Positions 44,290-55,588 are shown, counted from the stretch's first letter. The stretch: DNA of 64,000 bases from Hymenopus coronatus (GCA_030762935.1 CM060883.1:48476501-48540500); one strand, 5' to 3'. The notes: generated by a model from the sequence alone, not told the origin. Program-made: numbers and translations.

Positions 44290-44440
44290 AGACACACACT
44301 CTGACCTTTTCTAAAATGTCTTTTTAGACTCAGGGGATCTCAAAACAGATATATTTCCGGTGAAATCTCGACATCGAAATTTGGTTGGAATACAATACCT
44401 TCTCTACCTACCGCGTACGTAGTACTTGTTGAGAAGGTAA
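44290..44440 (+). repeat. DRA copy F16, second part
   Basis: Resumes with AGACACACACTCTGACCTTT and runs through blocks 10 and 11 (GTGAAATCTCGACATCGAAA; TTGTTGAGAAGGTAATACG). Confidence 0.85.
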
Positions 44441-44484
44441 TACGCTTTCTTAGCAATTGTTTATGTACACACTAATAAACGAAA

Positions 44485-44523
44485 AGGATAGAAAAAATTA
44501 TGAGAATGTAACACATCAGATTG
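44485..44523 (-). repeat. DRA block 1 scrap
   Basis: TTATGAGAATGTAACACATC plus AGATT is the reverse block 1 end, alone. Confidence 0.6.
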
Positions 44524-45169
44524 ATTAATGAATTCTCTAAAATACCATTCCAGCAATCACATCTTTCCAATTTCTTTGCTTAATTAGTGCAGAGATAACG
44601 CCAGCTTAACCTGCGCAGCGCTCGTAACGCAGCCAGGTGATAACTATTTATATACCGCGCAACTCATTTTAAAATGAAATTGTTTGACTTAGAAAACATA
44701 CCAGCTACTCAACTTGGAATGGAGCATGTTCAGGCACCGCTTGGGGGCGTTAATGTAACATTTTGCAGGATGTGTATTTAACCGTGCCCGACGTACAGAG
44801 AACAATGCGAGTGATCGATAAGACTGTGACCCAGTAACCCACAGCATCCCTACACCAATCATTTCCACATTCATCATCTGTCTCTGAGCAGCCAGTTTGC
44901 CTAATGAATCAACACTGACCCAGATAGTATCAGGTACATATATGAATTCCCTGCTCGGACATCAGTTGCCAATGCTTTTAAGGTCACTCGACCCACCCTA
45001 GGAGTATGTGTTGTTTCACAGGGTGGCTGCAACGGCAAAAGCTCTAATGTGTTCATTCATATTAATTTCTATACTTACTGTATTTCTATTTTATAGTCGA
45101 GATAATTAATCCCAGCAAGCCTCTTTTCATGGTATCGCGAGAAACAATTAAATAGATCGCAATTTTTTA
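44524..45169. other. Unrecognised
   Basis: 44580-45030 is less AT-rich. The 62-codon minus frame at 44877-44689 shows nothing recognisable. A weak DRA block 1-2 echo at 45040-45110 (AATGTGTTCATTCATATTAA). Confidence 0.3.
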
Positions 45170-45315
45170 AAAAAATCTTACGATACATTCACGTGACTTT
45201 CTCTACCCGCAATTGCTTATTTTACGCAATCTCTGCAGATTAATCTTACGCAAGACTACTTTTTATTGCTTTCGTATTAATTCAAAATAAACTTCTACAG
45301 AAATCTTAAACTACA
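45170..45315 (+). repeat. DRA blocks 1-2, diverged
   Basis: CGATACATTCACGTGACTTT and CTACCCGCAATTGC, followed by a poor block 2. Confidence 0.5.
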
Positions 45316-45433
45316 CAATTTTTATAGCTATAAGGCGAATAGAGGAAACCAAATAGTGGGGAGTTTCAAAGTTAGTGTCTTTATGCAGGCGTTGAAGTGC
45401 CTTACTCTTTCAATGACCTCTTCATTCTCATGA

Positions 45434-45872
45434 CTTATGCATAACTTTTGTATTACTGGTAAACCGTAAGAGATAGACAAAAACTTACAGCACAAAAAAT
45501 GTAGATCTCGTTAGAACACACAATTTGACATACATATATCTTTTTGAGATATTCAGTATTGGTTTCAGGTTTAAGGTACTTAAACTTTTCTCAAACGGGA
45601 AGTATCTTTCTTTTCCTCTCTCTCTCTCTCTCTCTTTACTCCTAGCAAGCAAAGAGAACTGAATTTCAATTGTTTCATACAGCGATCGGCTTTTAAAACA
45701 GTTCACTGTCGCTTTAGCCTGCGCATTCCCTTGTTTCCCTTCTACTTATAAAGAAGCAAGCAACAAGCCAATTCTGCTAAAGTTTATCATCATGCAGATA
45801 AAAGAATAATCTTTTTAAGAAAAGTTTGCTTCGGAACAGCTACAGAAAGTCATGTAAATAAAACACATCATA
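45434..45872 (-). repeat. DRA 5' half, inverted (R10)
   Basis: Blocks 6/5 to 1 in reverse, with a CT run at 45618-45637. It is followed immediately by blocks 5-11 in the forward direction, so this and F17 read as one element whose block 1-5 half has been flipped. Confidence 0.8.
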
Positions 45873-46297
45873 TATCTTGTGTATTAAGTTTTTGTCTACA
45901 TACCTCTTACAATTTACCAGTTATACAAAAGTCTTCAGCATATCCCCAAAAAATTCAAGGTATGTATTTTATTTGCCTTGTAAATATCGATATAGAATTT
46001 AATCAACAACCGTAGAGCCGTTTCTGAAAAAATCGAAAATTTCAAACAGTTTTTCACGCAAAGGGTAGCTTGGGGTCGAGGGGCTTTCCTAAAAACTTCG
46101 TGTCGCATCCTAAATACTGTTAAATACTAAACTTAAATACCAAGTTTGGTAAATTAAAGTTTCGTTTTTGAATTATGCTGTTCATACACTCACACATACA
46201 CAAGCACCATTTTATAAAAATGCCTTTTTTGGATTCAGGGGTTCCAGAAAGCTTCTCTACCATGTACGTAAACAGTACTTGGTAGAGAAAGTAAAAA
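45873..46297 (+). repeat. DRA 3' half (F17)
   Basis: Starts in block 5 (CTTGTGTATTAAGTTTTTGT) and ends TGGTAGAGAAAGTAAAAATG. Together with R10 it contains every block once. Confidence 0.8.
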
Positions 46298-46330
46298 TGT
46301 TGGAAGGGATTAATAGACTAAAATAATAGT

Positions 46331-46399
46331 TCAGTGAGACTCGACATCGAATTTTGGCTCGAACAAAATACTTCAAGGTTGGTGGTAGACAAAGTAAAA
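46331..46399 (+). repeat. DRA block 10-11 scrap
   Basis: GTGAGACTCGACATCGAATT to GGTAGACAAAGTAAAAC, a third block 11 end in a row. Confidence 0.65.
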
Positions 46400-46426
46400 C
46401 AAATGCAAGTACTTTTATGAGCTATA

Positions 46427-46664
46427 TTTTCACTTTCTCTATACATATGGTACATAAGTAGAGAAGGTATTGCACTCTACCCAAAAATTAGATACCGAGA
46501 TTTCACCAAAATACACGTTTTAGGGTCCCTTGTAAAAAAAGTTTATAAAAAGGTCCGTGTGTCTGTGAACACGATAACTCAAAAACGAAAAGTCGGTAAA
46601 ATACCAAACTTGTTATTTAAGTTTAGTATCTTCCAGTGATACGACACGATGATTTTGAGGAAAA
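46427..46664 (-). repeat. DRA copy R11, first part
   Basis: Blocks 11 to 7, interrupted after GATTTTGAGGAAAA by SINE-A. Confidence 0.88.
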
Positions 46665-46940
46665 AGTAAATGGCATGTTATTTATGGACGCTCTTTAACT
46701 GCTGTGGCTCTCAGAGTCCCATTCTAAATTGGGCGTGAAAAACCGCTTAATTTTGCTCCGAGGCATCTCTATCAGGCTTGAGGTTCTTTTACGTGCCGTA
46801 AATTTACGACACGGGACCATCGGCTTTACTTCCCTTTAGGTATTTTATACCCGAAAAAATCCATCGTCCTCTGTCGGATTTGAACCCCCGACCTTGGGTA
46901 TATGAAATTAGAAGAGTAACCACTACACCACGGAGGGCGA
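46665..46940 (-). mobile_element. SINE-A copy, full length, inside DRA
   Basis: Flanked by the perfect 14-bp duplication GATTTTGAGGAAAA (46651-46664 and 46941-46954), so both ends are defined: tail end GTAAATGGCATGTTATTTAT, head end ACCACTACACCACGGAGGGC plus GA. A and B boxes present on the minus strand. This is the best copy for setting SINE-A boundaries (276 bp). Confidence 0.95.
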
Positions 46941-46954
46941 GATTTTGAGGAAAA

Positions 46955-47548
46955 TCTCCCACCTCTAACTACCCTTTGCATTAAAAAAAAAAAAAAAAAA
47001 AAAGTTCGGAAAATGTTATTTTCTCAAAAATAGCTCTTAACGATTTTGATTAAAATACAGCACATTAAAGATATTTACATAAAAAATATGCATTTCTTGA
47101 ATTTTCTGGGAATAGCCTCTGAAGAACTTTTCATCTGGATGAATTTTGCATAACTATAAACCATATCATATAGACAAAAACTTATTACACAAACTCCATA
47201 TGTCGTTAAAACACACAATTTATGTCATATACATTTTTTCGTGGAATTGACAATTTTCGAGATATTTCTTGTTATTGATTTCAGTTTTAAAATACTTAAA
47301 GCTTTCCTCATACGGGAATTTGTCAACTCCAGGTCTTGCAGAGAAATCAACCGGCTTTTAAAAGATTTGACTATCACTTTAACTAGTTTACTCCCTTATT
47401 TCCCTTCTACTTACAAAAAGTACGAAATAAGACCACTTCTGCTAATGTTTATCTCGATTAGCATGAAGTAAATAGAAGATTAAATTTTATAATAATAATT
47501 TGCAACAGAGATGTGGAGAAAATCATATGAATGCCCACTCAGATTTTT
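46955..47548 (-). repeat. DRA copy R11, second part
   Basis: Continues block 7 to block 1 (CATATGAATGCCCACTCAGA). A run of about 20 A at 46983-47003 has expanded at TTTTTTCGAAAATGTT-type sequence. Confidence 0.88.
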
Positions 47549-48228
47549 CAGAAGGGTAAATTAATTTCTAGACCTATTCATGCTCCTACTAATGAATTGG
47601 CACATAGTGAAATTAATACACCTCTAATTAAGGTTCTTAAGCAGAGGATTTTTGTTGCATTATTGGACATTAGAAAAGATAGATTTTCTCTCAAAAATCA
47701 CCAAGCCATCAGCGAATGTTTTTACGTTTCCTGCGCATGTTGTGCAACACTGGACGAAGTTTGGCAACATCCCAAAAGGAATTACTGCAGGATGCAGTAG
47801 ACAAGTTTACGAGCTAAATATGCCAGTTCTAGCAAGCTGTCGGGAACATCTCACTTGTAAAAGAAATACAAAGTTGAGTTTTGTGTTTTAAACCATCTAT
47901 ACCAGCGAGGTATAATCATATCGCAGCATCAGTTTGTATTTTCCCAAGCGGGACGTTTCTTTCATCCTGGTTTTAATTACTTTTTACTCTCTTTTCCTCG
48001 ACCTTTTTGGATCACATCCCAGTGCACGCTGACACAAGTAATTTTATGATACGAAACATTCCCCTACAATTCAAGGTCTCCGCAACGCTGGCACTAGACG
48101 TAATAGAAGCAACCATTATATTTCAAATCGTAAACCTCGTATCTACAGCACTAATGTTTAAATCGCTTTAGTAAAATGTGATTCATCTTCAAGATAAAGC
48201 AGCTACTACAAGGTTATGTTATTATTAC
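47549..48228. other. Unrecognised, open frame of 89 codons
   Basis: The frame 47531-47800 begins in DRA sequence and continues into unique sequence with a fairly protein-like composition (ALLDIRKDRFSLKNHQAI). No family recognised and no splice signals confirmed. It may be a decayed exon or chance. Confidence 0.3.
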
Positions 48229-48574
48229 CTTCTCTAGCACGTATAGTAGCTACAGAAGGTATTGTATTCCATCAAAAAATTCGATACCGAGATTTCACCG
48301 GAAATACATGTTTTGAGACCCCTGAATTAAAAAAAAATTACAAAAAGGTCAGAGTGTATGTCTGTGGACAGCATAGCTCAAAAAAGAAAAGTCCGTCAAG
48401 TATCAACTTGGTATTTAAGTTCAGTGTCTTCAAAGGACGAGACACTTAAGATATTCAAGAACTCCCCCCCCCCCATCTTTACATGGAACATTTTTAGAAA
48501 AAAAATATATAAAAGATATTTACATCACAAATAAAATATATGTTTTGATTTTTCTTGGATTAACCTCAGATGAG
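48229..48574 (-). repeat. DRA half-copy R12
   Basis: Blocks 11 to 7, then jumps to a piece of block 6. Immediately followed by R13 in the same orientation. Confidence 0.85.
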
Positions 48575-48577
48575 CTC

Positions 48578-49350
48578 TTTTTACTTTCTCTATACATACT
48601 ATGTACATAGTGTATAGAGAAGGTATTGCACTCCACCAAAAAATTCGATACCGAGATTTCACCGGAAATATATGTTTTAGGGTCCCCTGTATCCAAAAAA
48701 ATATTTTCAGAAAAAGGTCCGTATGTGTATGTGTGTGTCTCAAAAACAAAAAGTAGGTAAAATACCAAACTTGGTATTTAAGTTTAGTATCTTCCAGGGA
48801 TGCGACACGAAGATTTTGAGAAAAATCCCCCCACCCCAAACTACCCTTTACATGGAACTTTTTTCGAAAATTTTGATTTTCTTAAAAATAGCTCCAACGA
48901 GTTTGATTAAAATATCGCATATTAAAGATATTTACCTGTCAAATAAAATGTATATCTTGAATTTTCTGGGAATAGCCTCTGAAGATTACTTTATTCTGGA
49001 CGAATTTTACGGAATTTTGCATAACTGCTAAACCGTAAAACTTACATAAAAACTTATTACACAAGAAATGTAGAGCACGTTAAAACACACAATTTATGTT
49101 ATATACATTTTTTTCGTGGAGTTGATCGTTTTTGAGATATTCATTGTTTTTGGTTTCAGCTATGAAAAACTTACTTTTCTCATATAGGAATTTGTCAACT
49201 CCTGTCCTACTTACAAGGAAACAAGTAATAAGACTATTTCTGCTAATTTGTTCCCGAGTAGCTAGAAGTAAATAGAGGCATAAGCTTTTTGACAATAATT
49301 TGTTGCAGAGATGTAGAGAAAGTCATGTGAATGGTACACATCAGATTTTT
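48578..49350 (-). repeat. DRA copy R13, near full length
   Basis: TTACTTTCTCTATACATACT (terminal palindrome intact with CTATGTACATAG) through all blocks, with block 3/4 shortened. It contains the longest version of the repeat's reverse-strand open frame (48723-49031, 102 codons). Confidence 0.92.
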
Positions 49351-49773
49351 TCTGGATGAGTTTTGCAGAATTTTGTATAACGTTTAAACCGTAAAACAGA
49401 AAAAAAAAAATAATACTACAGAAAACATGTAGATCTCGTTAAAACACACAATTTATGTCATGAGTTTTTATTGTAGAGTGGAAGATATCGAGATATTCCT
49501 TGATATTGGTTTCAATTTTAAACTACCTAACTGTCCTCAAAAGGAACCACAAAACCAACCGAACCTCAATTGTTTCACATAGCGGCCAGCTTTTAAAAGA
49601 TTTAACTATCGCTTTAGTGCAGTGTACTATGCCCCTTCTATTTGCAAGAAATAAGACCAATTCTGCTAACGCTTACCTCGATTAGCATGATGTAGATAAA
49701 CAATAATGCTATAAGAATAGTTTGTATGTAGAACAGCTAGAGAAAGTTATGTGACTGGAAAATCAGATTTTTT
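49349..49773 (-). repeat. DRA half-copy R14
   Basis: From TTCTGGATGAGTTTTGCAGA (between blocks 6 and 5) to block 1. A direct tandem with R13, sharing only the T run. Confidence 0.82.
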
Positions 49774-49779
49774 CTCTAC

Positions 49780-49872
49780 TACTTCATTTTATATGAAAAT
49801 ATTTGGAATGCTTTTTATTTTCTCAAAATGACTAACGATTTTGATTAAGATATTTTTATAAAAAACATTTGG
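49780..49872 (-). repeat. DRA block 6-7 scrap
   Basis: TTTTCTCAAAATGACTAACG and ATTTTGATTAAGATA only. Confidence 0.55.
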
Positions 49873-50004
49873 TGTTACATTCAGATAGCTTTTTCTGTGT
49901 GTTATCGTTTATTTCTATATACATTATTGTTTTCTTTACTACATATGAACAGTTTATTTAAAAAAAAAACGTAATTAGTAGTACGTGAAGTTTCAGGGGA
50001 GACA

Positions 50005-50240
50005 AAATGTCATTGCCCGTCTCGGTAGTGTGGGGGGAGCTTGAAAGCCTCACATTCAAGAAGTCGCGAATTCGAATCTCGCTTATAGTGAATTACCTGG
50101 ATAAGGGTTTTTTCAAGGTTTTCCCTTATCCTGAGAAGAAGAATGTCAAGTAACTTTAAGCTCCATGGACCCCAAGATTATTTGAGCATCAGCTCACCGA
50201 TTCCATTCATCGTCCGATATGACCAACCAGGTTAAAGAAC
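50005..50240 (+). mobile_element. SINE-G copy
   Basis: Head with GTCTCGGTAGTGTGGGGGGA and B box GCGAATTCGAATCTCGC, then GTTTTCCCTTATCCTGAGAA, TTTGAGCATCAGCTCACCGA and GATATGACCAACCAGGTTAA. Better preserved than the 3.8 kb copy. Confidence 0.7.
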
Positions 50241-50540
50241 CTTAAGTTCCAAAAAATGACTACGTTGTTTTAAATAAATTTTCAACCACTAGCTTTATCA
50301 CTTATTGCAGGTTTTTATTTTTTAAGAAATTGCAGTTTTTATATAATTATATAACAGTATAACTATATTTTATCAGATTACCACAAGAAGTATTACATAG
50401 TAAAAAAAGTTACATATGTACTATTAAAAATTAAACAAAGTAATTCTTTCCGGAGTCTACGTGATTTATTTATCACCAGTTGAATATCTCTTCATTGAAC
50501 TGTGCAACAGATGCTCCACAATAAAAATTACAAAGGCACT
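50241..50540. other. No feature recognised
   Basis: AT-rich spacer. Confidence 0.4.
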
Positions 50541-50656
50541 TAAAAAAATCTAATGTGCTCCATTCATATAACTTTAACTGTTCTAAATGCAAACCATTCT
50601 TACAAAAGATTATTATTTTATCCACATCATGCCAATTAGCAGAACTGATCTTTTTT
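50541..50656 (+). repeat. DRA copy F18, first part
   Basis: Block 1 (AATGTGCTCCATTCATATAA) and block 2, cut at CAGAACTGATCTTTTTT by SINE-B. Confidence 0.8.
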
Positions 50657-50894
50657 CTCAACTGTTTCATTCTTTAATATCTACGGTCATATCGGGGGCT
50701 TCGTTTTCTGTAGGTTCTTTACTTTGGGTTTAATTCATTTTATTTCCCATTCACTTTCACATACATACGTTCAGACTCTGTGAGGGATAGGGAATAATTC
50801 TGGTTAAAGAAACATTCCCCGCCCCAACTGGGAATCGAACCCGGGACCTCCGGGTGAGAAGTCAGCTCGCTGACCATTCGACCACAGACAGTCC
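50657..50894 (-). mobile_element. SINE-B copy inside DRA
   Basis: Tail AACTGTTTCATTCTTTAATA, CGGTCATATCGGGGGCTTCG, then the body and head: B box inverted GGGAATCGAACCCGGGACC and A-box region GACCATTCGACCACAGAC. Confidence 0.85.
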
Positions 50895-51516
50895 TAATTA
50901 CTTTATTCTTTATAAATAGAAGGGAAATAAGGAAATACATTGTGCTAAAGCGATAGAGAAATCTTTTAAAAACTGGTCGCTATCTGAAACAATTGAGGTT
51001 CGGCTCTTTGCATGGCCCCGTTTGAGAAACGTTAGGTAGTTTAAAACTGAAACCAATAACCAGGAATATGTCAAAAAAAGTTAACTCTACAAGAAAAACG
51101 CATATGACATAAATTGTGTGTTTTAACGAGATACACATGTTTGTGTATTAAGTTTTTGTCTATCTCTTACTTATCCGTAAAGAGATCCTCTGAGGATATT
51201 CCCAGAAAATTCAGAATATGTTAAACCCATTTGGGGGGGGATCAAAAACGTTTCTATATTAATGGTAGTTTGTGGTGGAGGCATGTTTTTAAAACTCTTC
51301 GAGTTGCATCCTTGGAAGATAACATAAGCTTGGTTTTCAACAGTCTTTTCGTTTTTGAACTATGCTGTCCACAGATACATACACGCGCCGTTTCTAAAAA
51401 AAAAATCGAACTCGGGGGACCTCAAAAATTACCGGATAAATCTAGATATCGATGTTGGGTGGAATAAAATACCTTCTCTAGCTACATTGTATGCACATAC
51501 GTGCTAGAGAGAGTAA
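50895..51516 (+). repeat. DRA copy F18, second part
   Basis: Resumes at block 3 (CTAATTACTTTATTCTTTAT) and runs to block 11 (GTGCTAGAGAGAGTAATTAC). Block 6 is mostly lost. Confidence 0.82.
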
Positions 51517-51552
51517 TTACACATAACGATACTTTTTCAAATTATTTGTGAT

Positions 51553-51910
51553 TTATTTCAGCCACATATTGGCCTTGAACTCTGTAACTTCTTCCTCTTG
51601 AGGCAAATATTCCTTTAGTTTGAAAACGCCATCCACTGTTTTATTCTTTTCTGGAGATGGTAAGTATAAAATAGTATGCCGTTGATGAACTCCCTTGTAA
51701 TTCAATATCGTCATTATTGTGCAAATGTACAGTGAAAACACACCCCACGTCTCCATGTGGAACTGAAATCGATTTGAATACAGGTGTATACTCCGTATTG
51801 GATACTACATGGAAAGGCGGATTCAGATCGTCTTCAAGCTTGGATCCAATCCTCTTAGAAAACGGAATCGGGTGCAATATGTTGCATGGAAATACCTCCG
51901 TATTCTAATC
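51553..51910 (-). pseudogene. Unidentified coding fossil, one frameshift
   Basis: Two overlapping minus-strand frames, 51877-51641 and 51756-51553, look like one protein broken by a shift near 51650-51700. The first contains FHVVSNTEYTPVFKSISVPH and then GDVGCVFTVHLHNND; the second continues DGVFKLKEYLPQEEEVTEF to a stop. Composition is balanced and unlike the surrounding repeats, which is why I treat it as real coding ancestry. I do not recognise the family. It could be a host exon remnant or part of a mobile or integrated element. Confidence 0.4.
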
Positions 51911-52755
51911 GTATTGAATACACCAAAGATGCTATAATATTCTACTGTAGTCTTTGCCGTACACTCTTGTTTTCTTCAATAAACCTGCCAGAACTGTTAT
52001 ACACAACAATAAGCTTACTTAATATACATGAACTATGTTAAAAGGTTCGCATACGTAAATCCAAGTCGACCAATATGAAAGTTTGAATTATTTTGCTCTG
52101 GAACCTTGCGTATTCAAAACGATCTCCTCAATTCGTGCTGAATATAACAGGTGAAACGCGGAGCGAATTCAGGTGGAATTTGACTCATATCGATTTCAAT
52201 TCCTTATGGAAATGTGGTAGCACATGGACACAATAGTATTAAAATCTAACAAAACAAATAAACAGGTGTTTAACACACTTGTCAGGAAGGATTAGTAACT
52301 GTATAATACAGAGACAATGTAAGTTAGCGATTTATTACATGTTGCTTTAAAACTCTTAAAAAGCTGGGTGAAAAGTCTCACGAATTTTATTTACTTTTAA
52401 AACAACGAGACTGCCTCCAGAGAAGATTATTTCACTGTAACTCAAAAGGCAAAAAAGTGACTTATGTTGTTTCTGAAAAAAGTTATCCATATAGTAAAGC
52501 AACTGTTAAGTCCATTTTTTCTTGAATTTTCTCTTCGTTCATTTATTATTTTATTGTAAATGACTGTCGTGTAGGCAGGTATTAATTGTATTGCTAGAAA
52601 AATGTAATTTATCTTGGATACAAATTGTTAAATGAAAGTCATTGTCAATAAACCAGCACCCCCAAAACTGTCACTAGCCGCCAAACATGTCAGTGTGGAG
52701 TGCTGCATACGCCCCAGGCGATAATACTGGTTCAAATATCTCTCCACTGTTCCGC
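51911..52755. other. No feature recognised
   Basis: AT-rich. CGATAATACTGGTTCAAATA near 52720 resembles a weak B box with no convincing partner. Confidence 0.35.
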
Positions 52756-52759
52756 AGAA

Positions 52760-52825
52760 GTCCTATAAACGCCATTTAAGGGAACCGATTTGGGGATTTT
52801 CCAAAACCCGAAGTACTCTACTGGC
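52760..52825 (+). repeat. Short dispersed repeat I, copy 2
   Basis: Inverted match to 5455-5545 (ATTTTCCAAAACCCGAAGTA). Confidence 0.5.
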
Positions 52826-53307
52826 CACTAAAATTTTTACTACACCTTATGTTGGTATAAAGAAGTGAGGTTTGCGAACGTAGGTACATGCTAAAGTCAT
52901 GCAAAACAAGCTGTGTTCGGTTCATGTTTGTCAAGTGAGGTTACTGCCGAAGCTTGCTTCTTAGACGGAAGGCAAGTTAGGTTCTTTCGACTTTGCTCCT
53001 TGTTTACTTGATGGACTCTCTCCTATATGCGATAATTCAGTCATAGTAGCTCTGCAAGGTTTTCGGAGAAATGGAAATCAAGTTCCCACTCACACATAAT
53101 TTTTATATCTAAACAATTTGTTTCTTTGTATGGAAAATAAATATAAATCACATTTCACTATTGGATTTAACACAGAATTATAGGTATATAAACACACGCA
53201 CAAATTAATGAAACTATATTTCAGAAAAATAACCGGTATCTTTGATTCCTGAAATACTCTCAGAATAGCTAATAACTATCTCAGAATTAATAACAAAATT
53301 CTTATGA
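52826..53307. other. No feature recognised
   Basis: AT-rich unique-looking sequence. Confidence 0.4.
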
Positions 53308-53500
53308 GTTAAATTCCTATGACTTTCTCTACCCATTCCACAAACTATTTTTAAAAATACGTTCTTCGTTAATCCAGATAAACATGTGCAAAAATACTTT
53401 TATTACACATTCTCCCTGCAAAGGAATAAGGGAATACACTAGAATTAATCGAGTGTCAAATCTGCTAAGAGTTGGTCACTTTGTGATGGAAGTGAAAACA
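53308..53500 (+). repeat. DRA half-copy F19, diverged
   Basis: Blocks 1 to 3/4: CCTATGACTTTCTCTACCCA, TTCGTTAATCCAGATAAACA, AAGGAATAAGGGAATACAC. Confidence 0.65.
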
Positions 53501-53639
53501 TCTAATATGGGACGACAGCCTAATTTCGAGCCTTGGCCGCCTCTAATGATTCTTGATCAATGGAATCTCTAGTTCGGGAGTTCACCACAGTGGGGATGAG
53601 GAACAAGTTATCCGCCCATAGGACGAAATCACTACTTGC

Positions 53640-53835
53640 CAACGTTAAACTGATAGAATTTAGCCCCGGGACCGTTTCTTTCAAGGTATGGGATTCTTTT
53701 ACGTGGAAATAAACATTACACGGGATCAACAGCTTTACTTCCCTTCCGAAAGGAGCCATGCTAAGGATGTTTACGTCCGTCGGGTTTGAACCTGCAAACT
53801 TGAGTATTAAAGGTACTACAACGCAGAGAGCGACG
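53640..53835 (-). mobile_element. SINE-A relic, diverged
   Basis: GGATTCTTTTACGTGGAAAT, TTACTTCCCTTCCGAAAGGA, GCCATGCTAAGGATGTTTAC, then an inverted B box CGTCGGGTTTGAACCTGC and head end GCAGAGAGCGAC. The 3' part before 53690 is unlike other copies. Confidence 0.65.
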
Positions 53836-54744
53836 ATTGCATTGTTTACAAAGTGAATTTATATGGAGTATGAGTAATTTAAAAATCCAAAAGATATATC
53901 TGCTACTAATGAGGTGGTTAAACTCATTAAACACTCGTTTTAAAAGGCAGTGTTTAATGAGCAAATATAATAAAAAATGCATAGTTGGCTTATTTCACGA
54001 AAAATCGGAGGAATAATAAGCGAAGACACCATATTCTATATTTCTTGTTTGGTAGTAAATGATAACATTAATATCAACAAATCTAAGAGAAAAAACAACT
54101 TATGATGATACTTCTTGTTCAAATTCGAAGTGTATTTGTAAATCTTAGTATAGTATCCATTAAGGTTAGTTTAATTTTGTCTACATTGTTCCCTAGGGAG
54201 AAAGTACGCACTGCGACTGAAAACACTACTCTCGATCGATGTATTTGATACAAAGAAGGAAAATGCACAACAAAATACGAAAAATAATTTTGAGAAATTT
54301 TCAAAGTGTGGTAGCACATATTTACAATACCAAATGCAAATGTATATAGCAATGCTTTCGTATAATCTGAGCAACTTTGCTAGCCAATATTATGACTATA
54401 AATCCTCATGGGGGTTGTAAGTCTACCACTGTGGCTGAAAACTACAAAGAGAATTCTGCTGTAAATAAAATTAATATTGCTCGTAATGTCTCACAGAGTC
54501 TAAGTGCTTCCAAAAATACAGTAGATGTGATTAATAATCCCATTCTATCAATAATGGAATTCACCAGTCTAACTTGAACAAACGTACACATTTGATATTC
54601 ACAGTTAATAAATAAGAAAGTTTAATGTCTCATATATAGCATATATTTAATGCAAAAGTGTTTCATTGCTGGTTAATATTACTCTCCTAGGGAGAGAAGT
54701 ACTACATTATGTTCCTAGAAACAAAAGGTGATGTTTCTCACCCA
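53836..54744. other. No gene recognised
   Basis: The frame at 54377-54577 (66 codons) and minus frames at 54119-54374 have no recognised motif. Confidence 0.35.
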
Positions 54745-55588
54745 TTTTACTTTCTCTACATAGTACATGATACGTAGGTGGAGAAGGAATTGCACTCCAC
54801 CCAAAAATTCGGTAACGAGATTTCAACAAAAGTAAAGCTTTAGGATCCCCTGTGTAAAAATGGCGTTTTTAGAAAAAGGTATGTGTGTGTTTCAAAAACG
54901 AAAAGTCAGTAAAATGCCAAATTTGGTTATTAAGTTTAGTTTCTTCCAAGGTCGACACACGAAGATTTTAAGGAAACTGCAACCACCCCAGACTACACTT
55001 TACATGGTAACAATTTCGAACATTTTTACTTTTGCACAAATGGCTCTCGCATTTTGATTAAAATACCGTACAATAAAAATATTTACATGACAAATAAAAT
55101 GCATGTCTTGCATTTTCTAAGAATAACCTCTAAAGACCTCTTTATTCTGGATGAATTTTGCTGAATTTTACATAACTGTTAAACCGTAAGAGATACACAA
55201 AAACTTACTGTTGTAAAAATGTAGATCTCGTTAAATCACAATTTATGTCACACACTTTTTATTGGATATGGCCATTTTTGAGATATTCCTTGTTATGGGT
55301 CCCTATTTAAGATACTTAAACCTTTCTTATACGGGAATTTGTCCAACTCTTGACAATGCATGGAAACGGATTTCAATCACATGGCAATCAACTTTTTAAA
55401 AGATTTGACTATCGCTTTATCCTAGTGTATTCCGTTTCCCACCCCCCTTCTACTTACAGGAAAGCAAATAACAAGCCCATTATTACTAATGTTTATCTCG
55501 ATAATCATGAAGTAGCAGGAACAATAATTTTAACAATTTGTTACAGAGATGTAGAGAAAGTCATGTGAGTGGAACACAAGATTTTTTT
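54745..55588 (-). repeat. DRA copy R15, full length
   Basis: TTTTACTTTCTCTACATAGT to GTCATGTGAGTGGAACACAA. The terminal palindrome is rearranged (TAGTACATGATACGTA). Confidence 0.9.
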
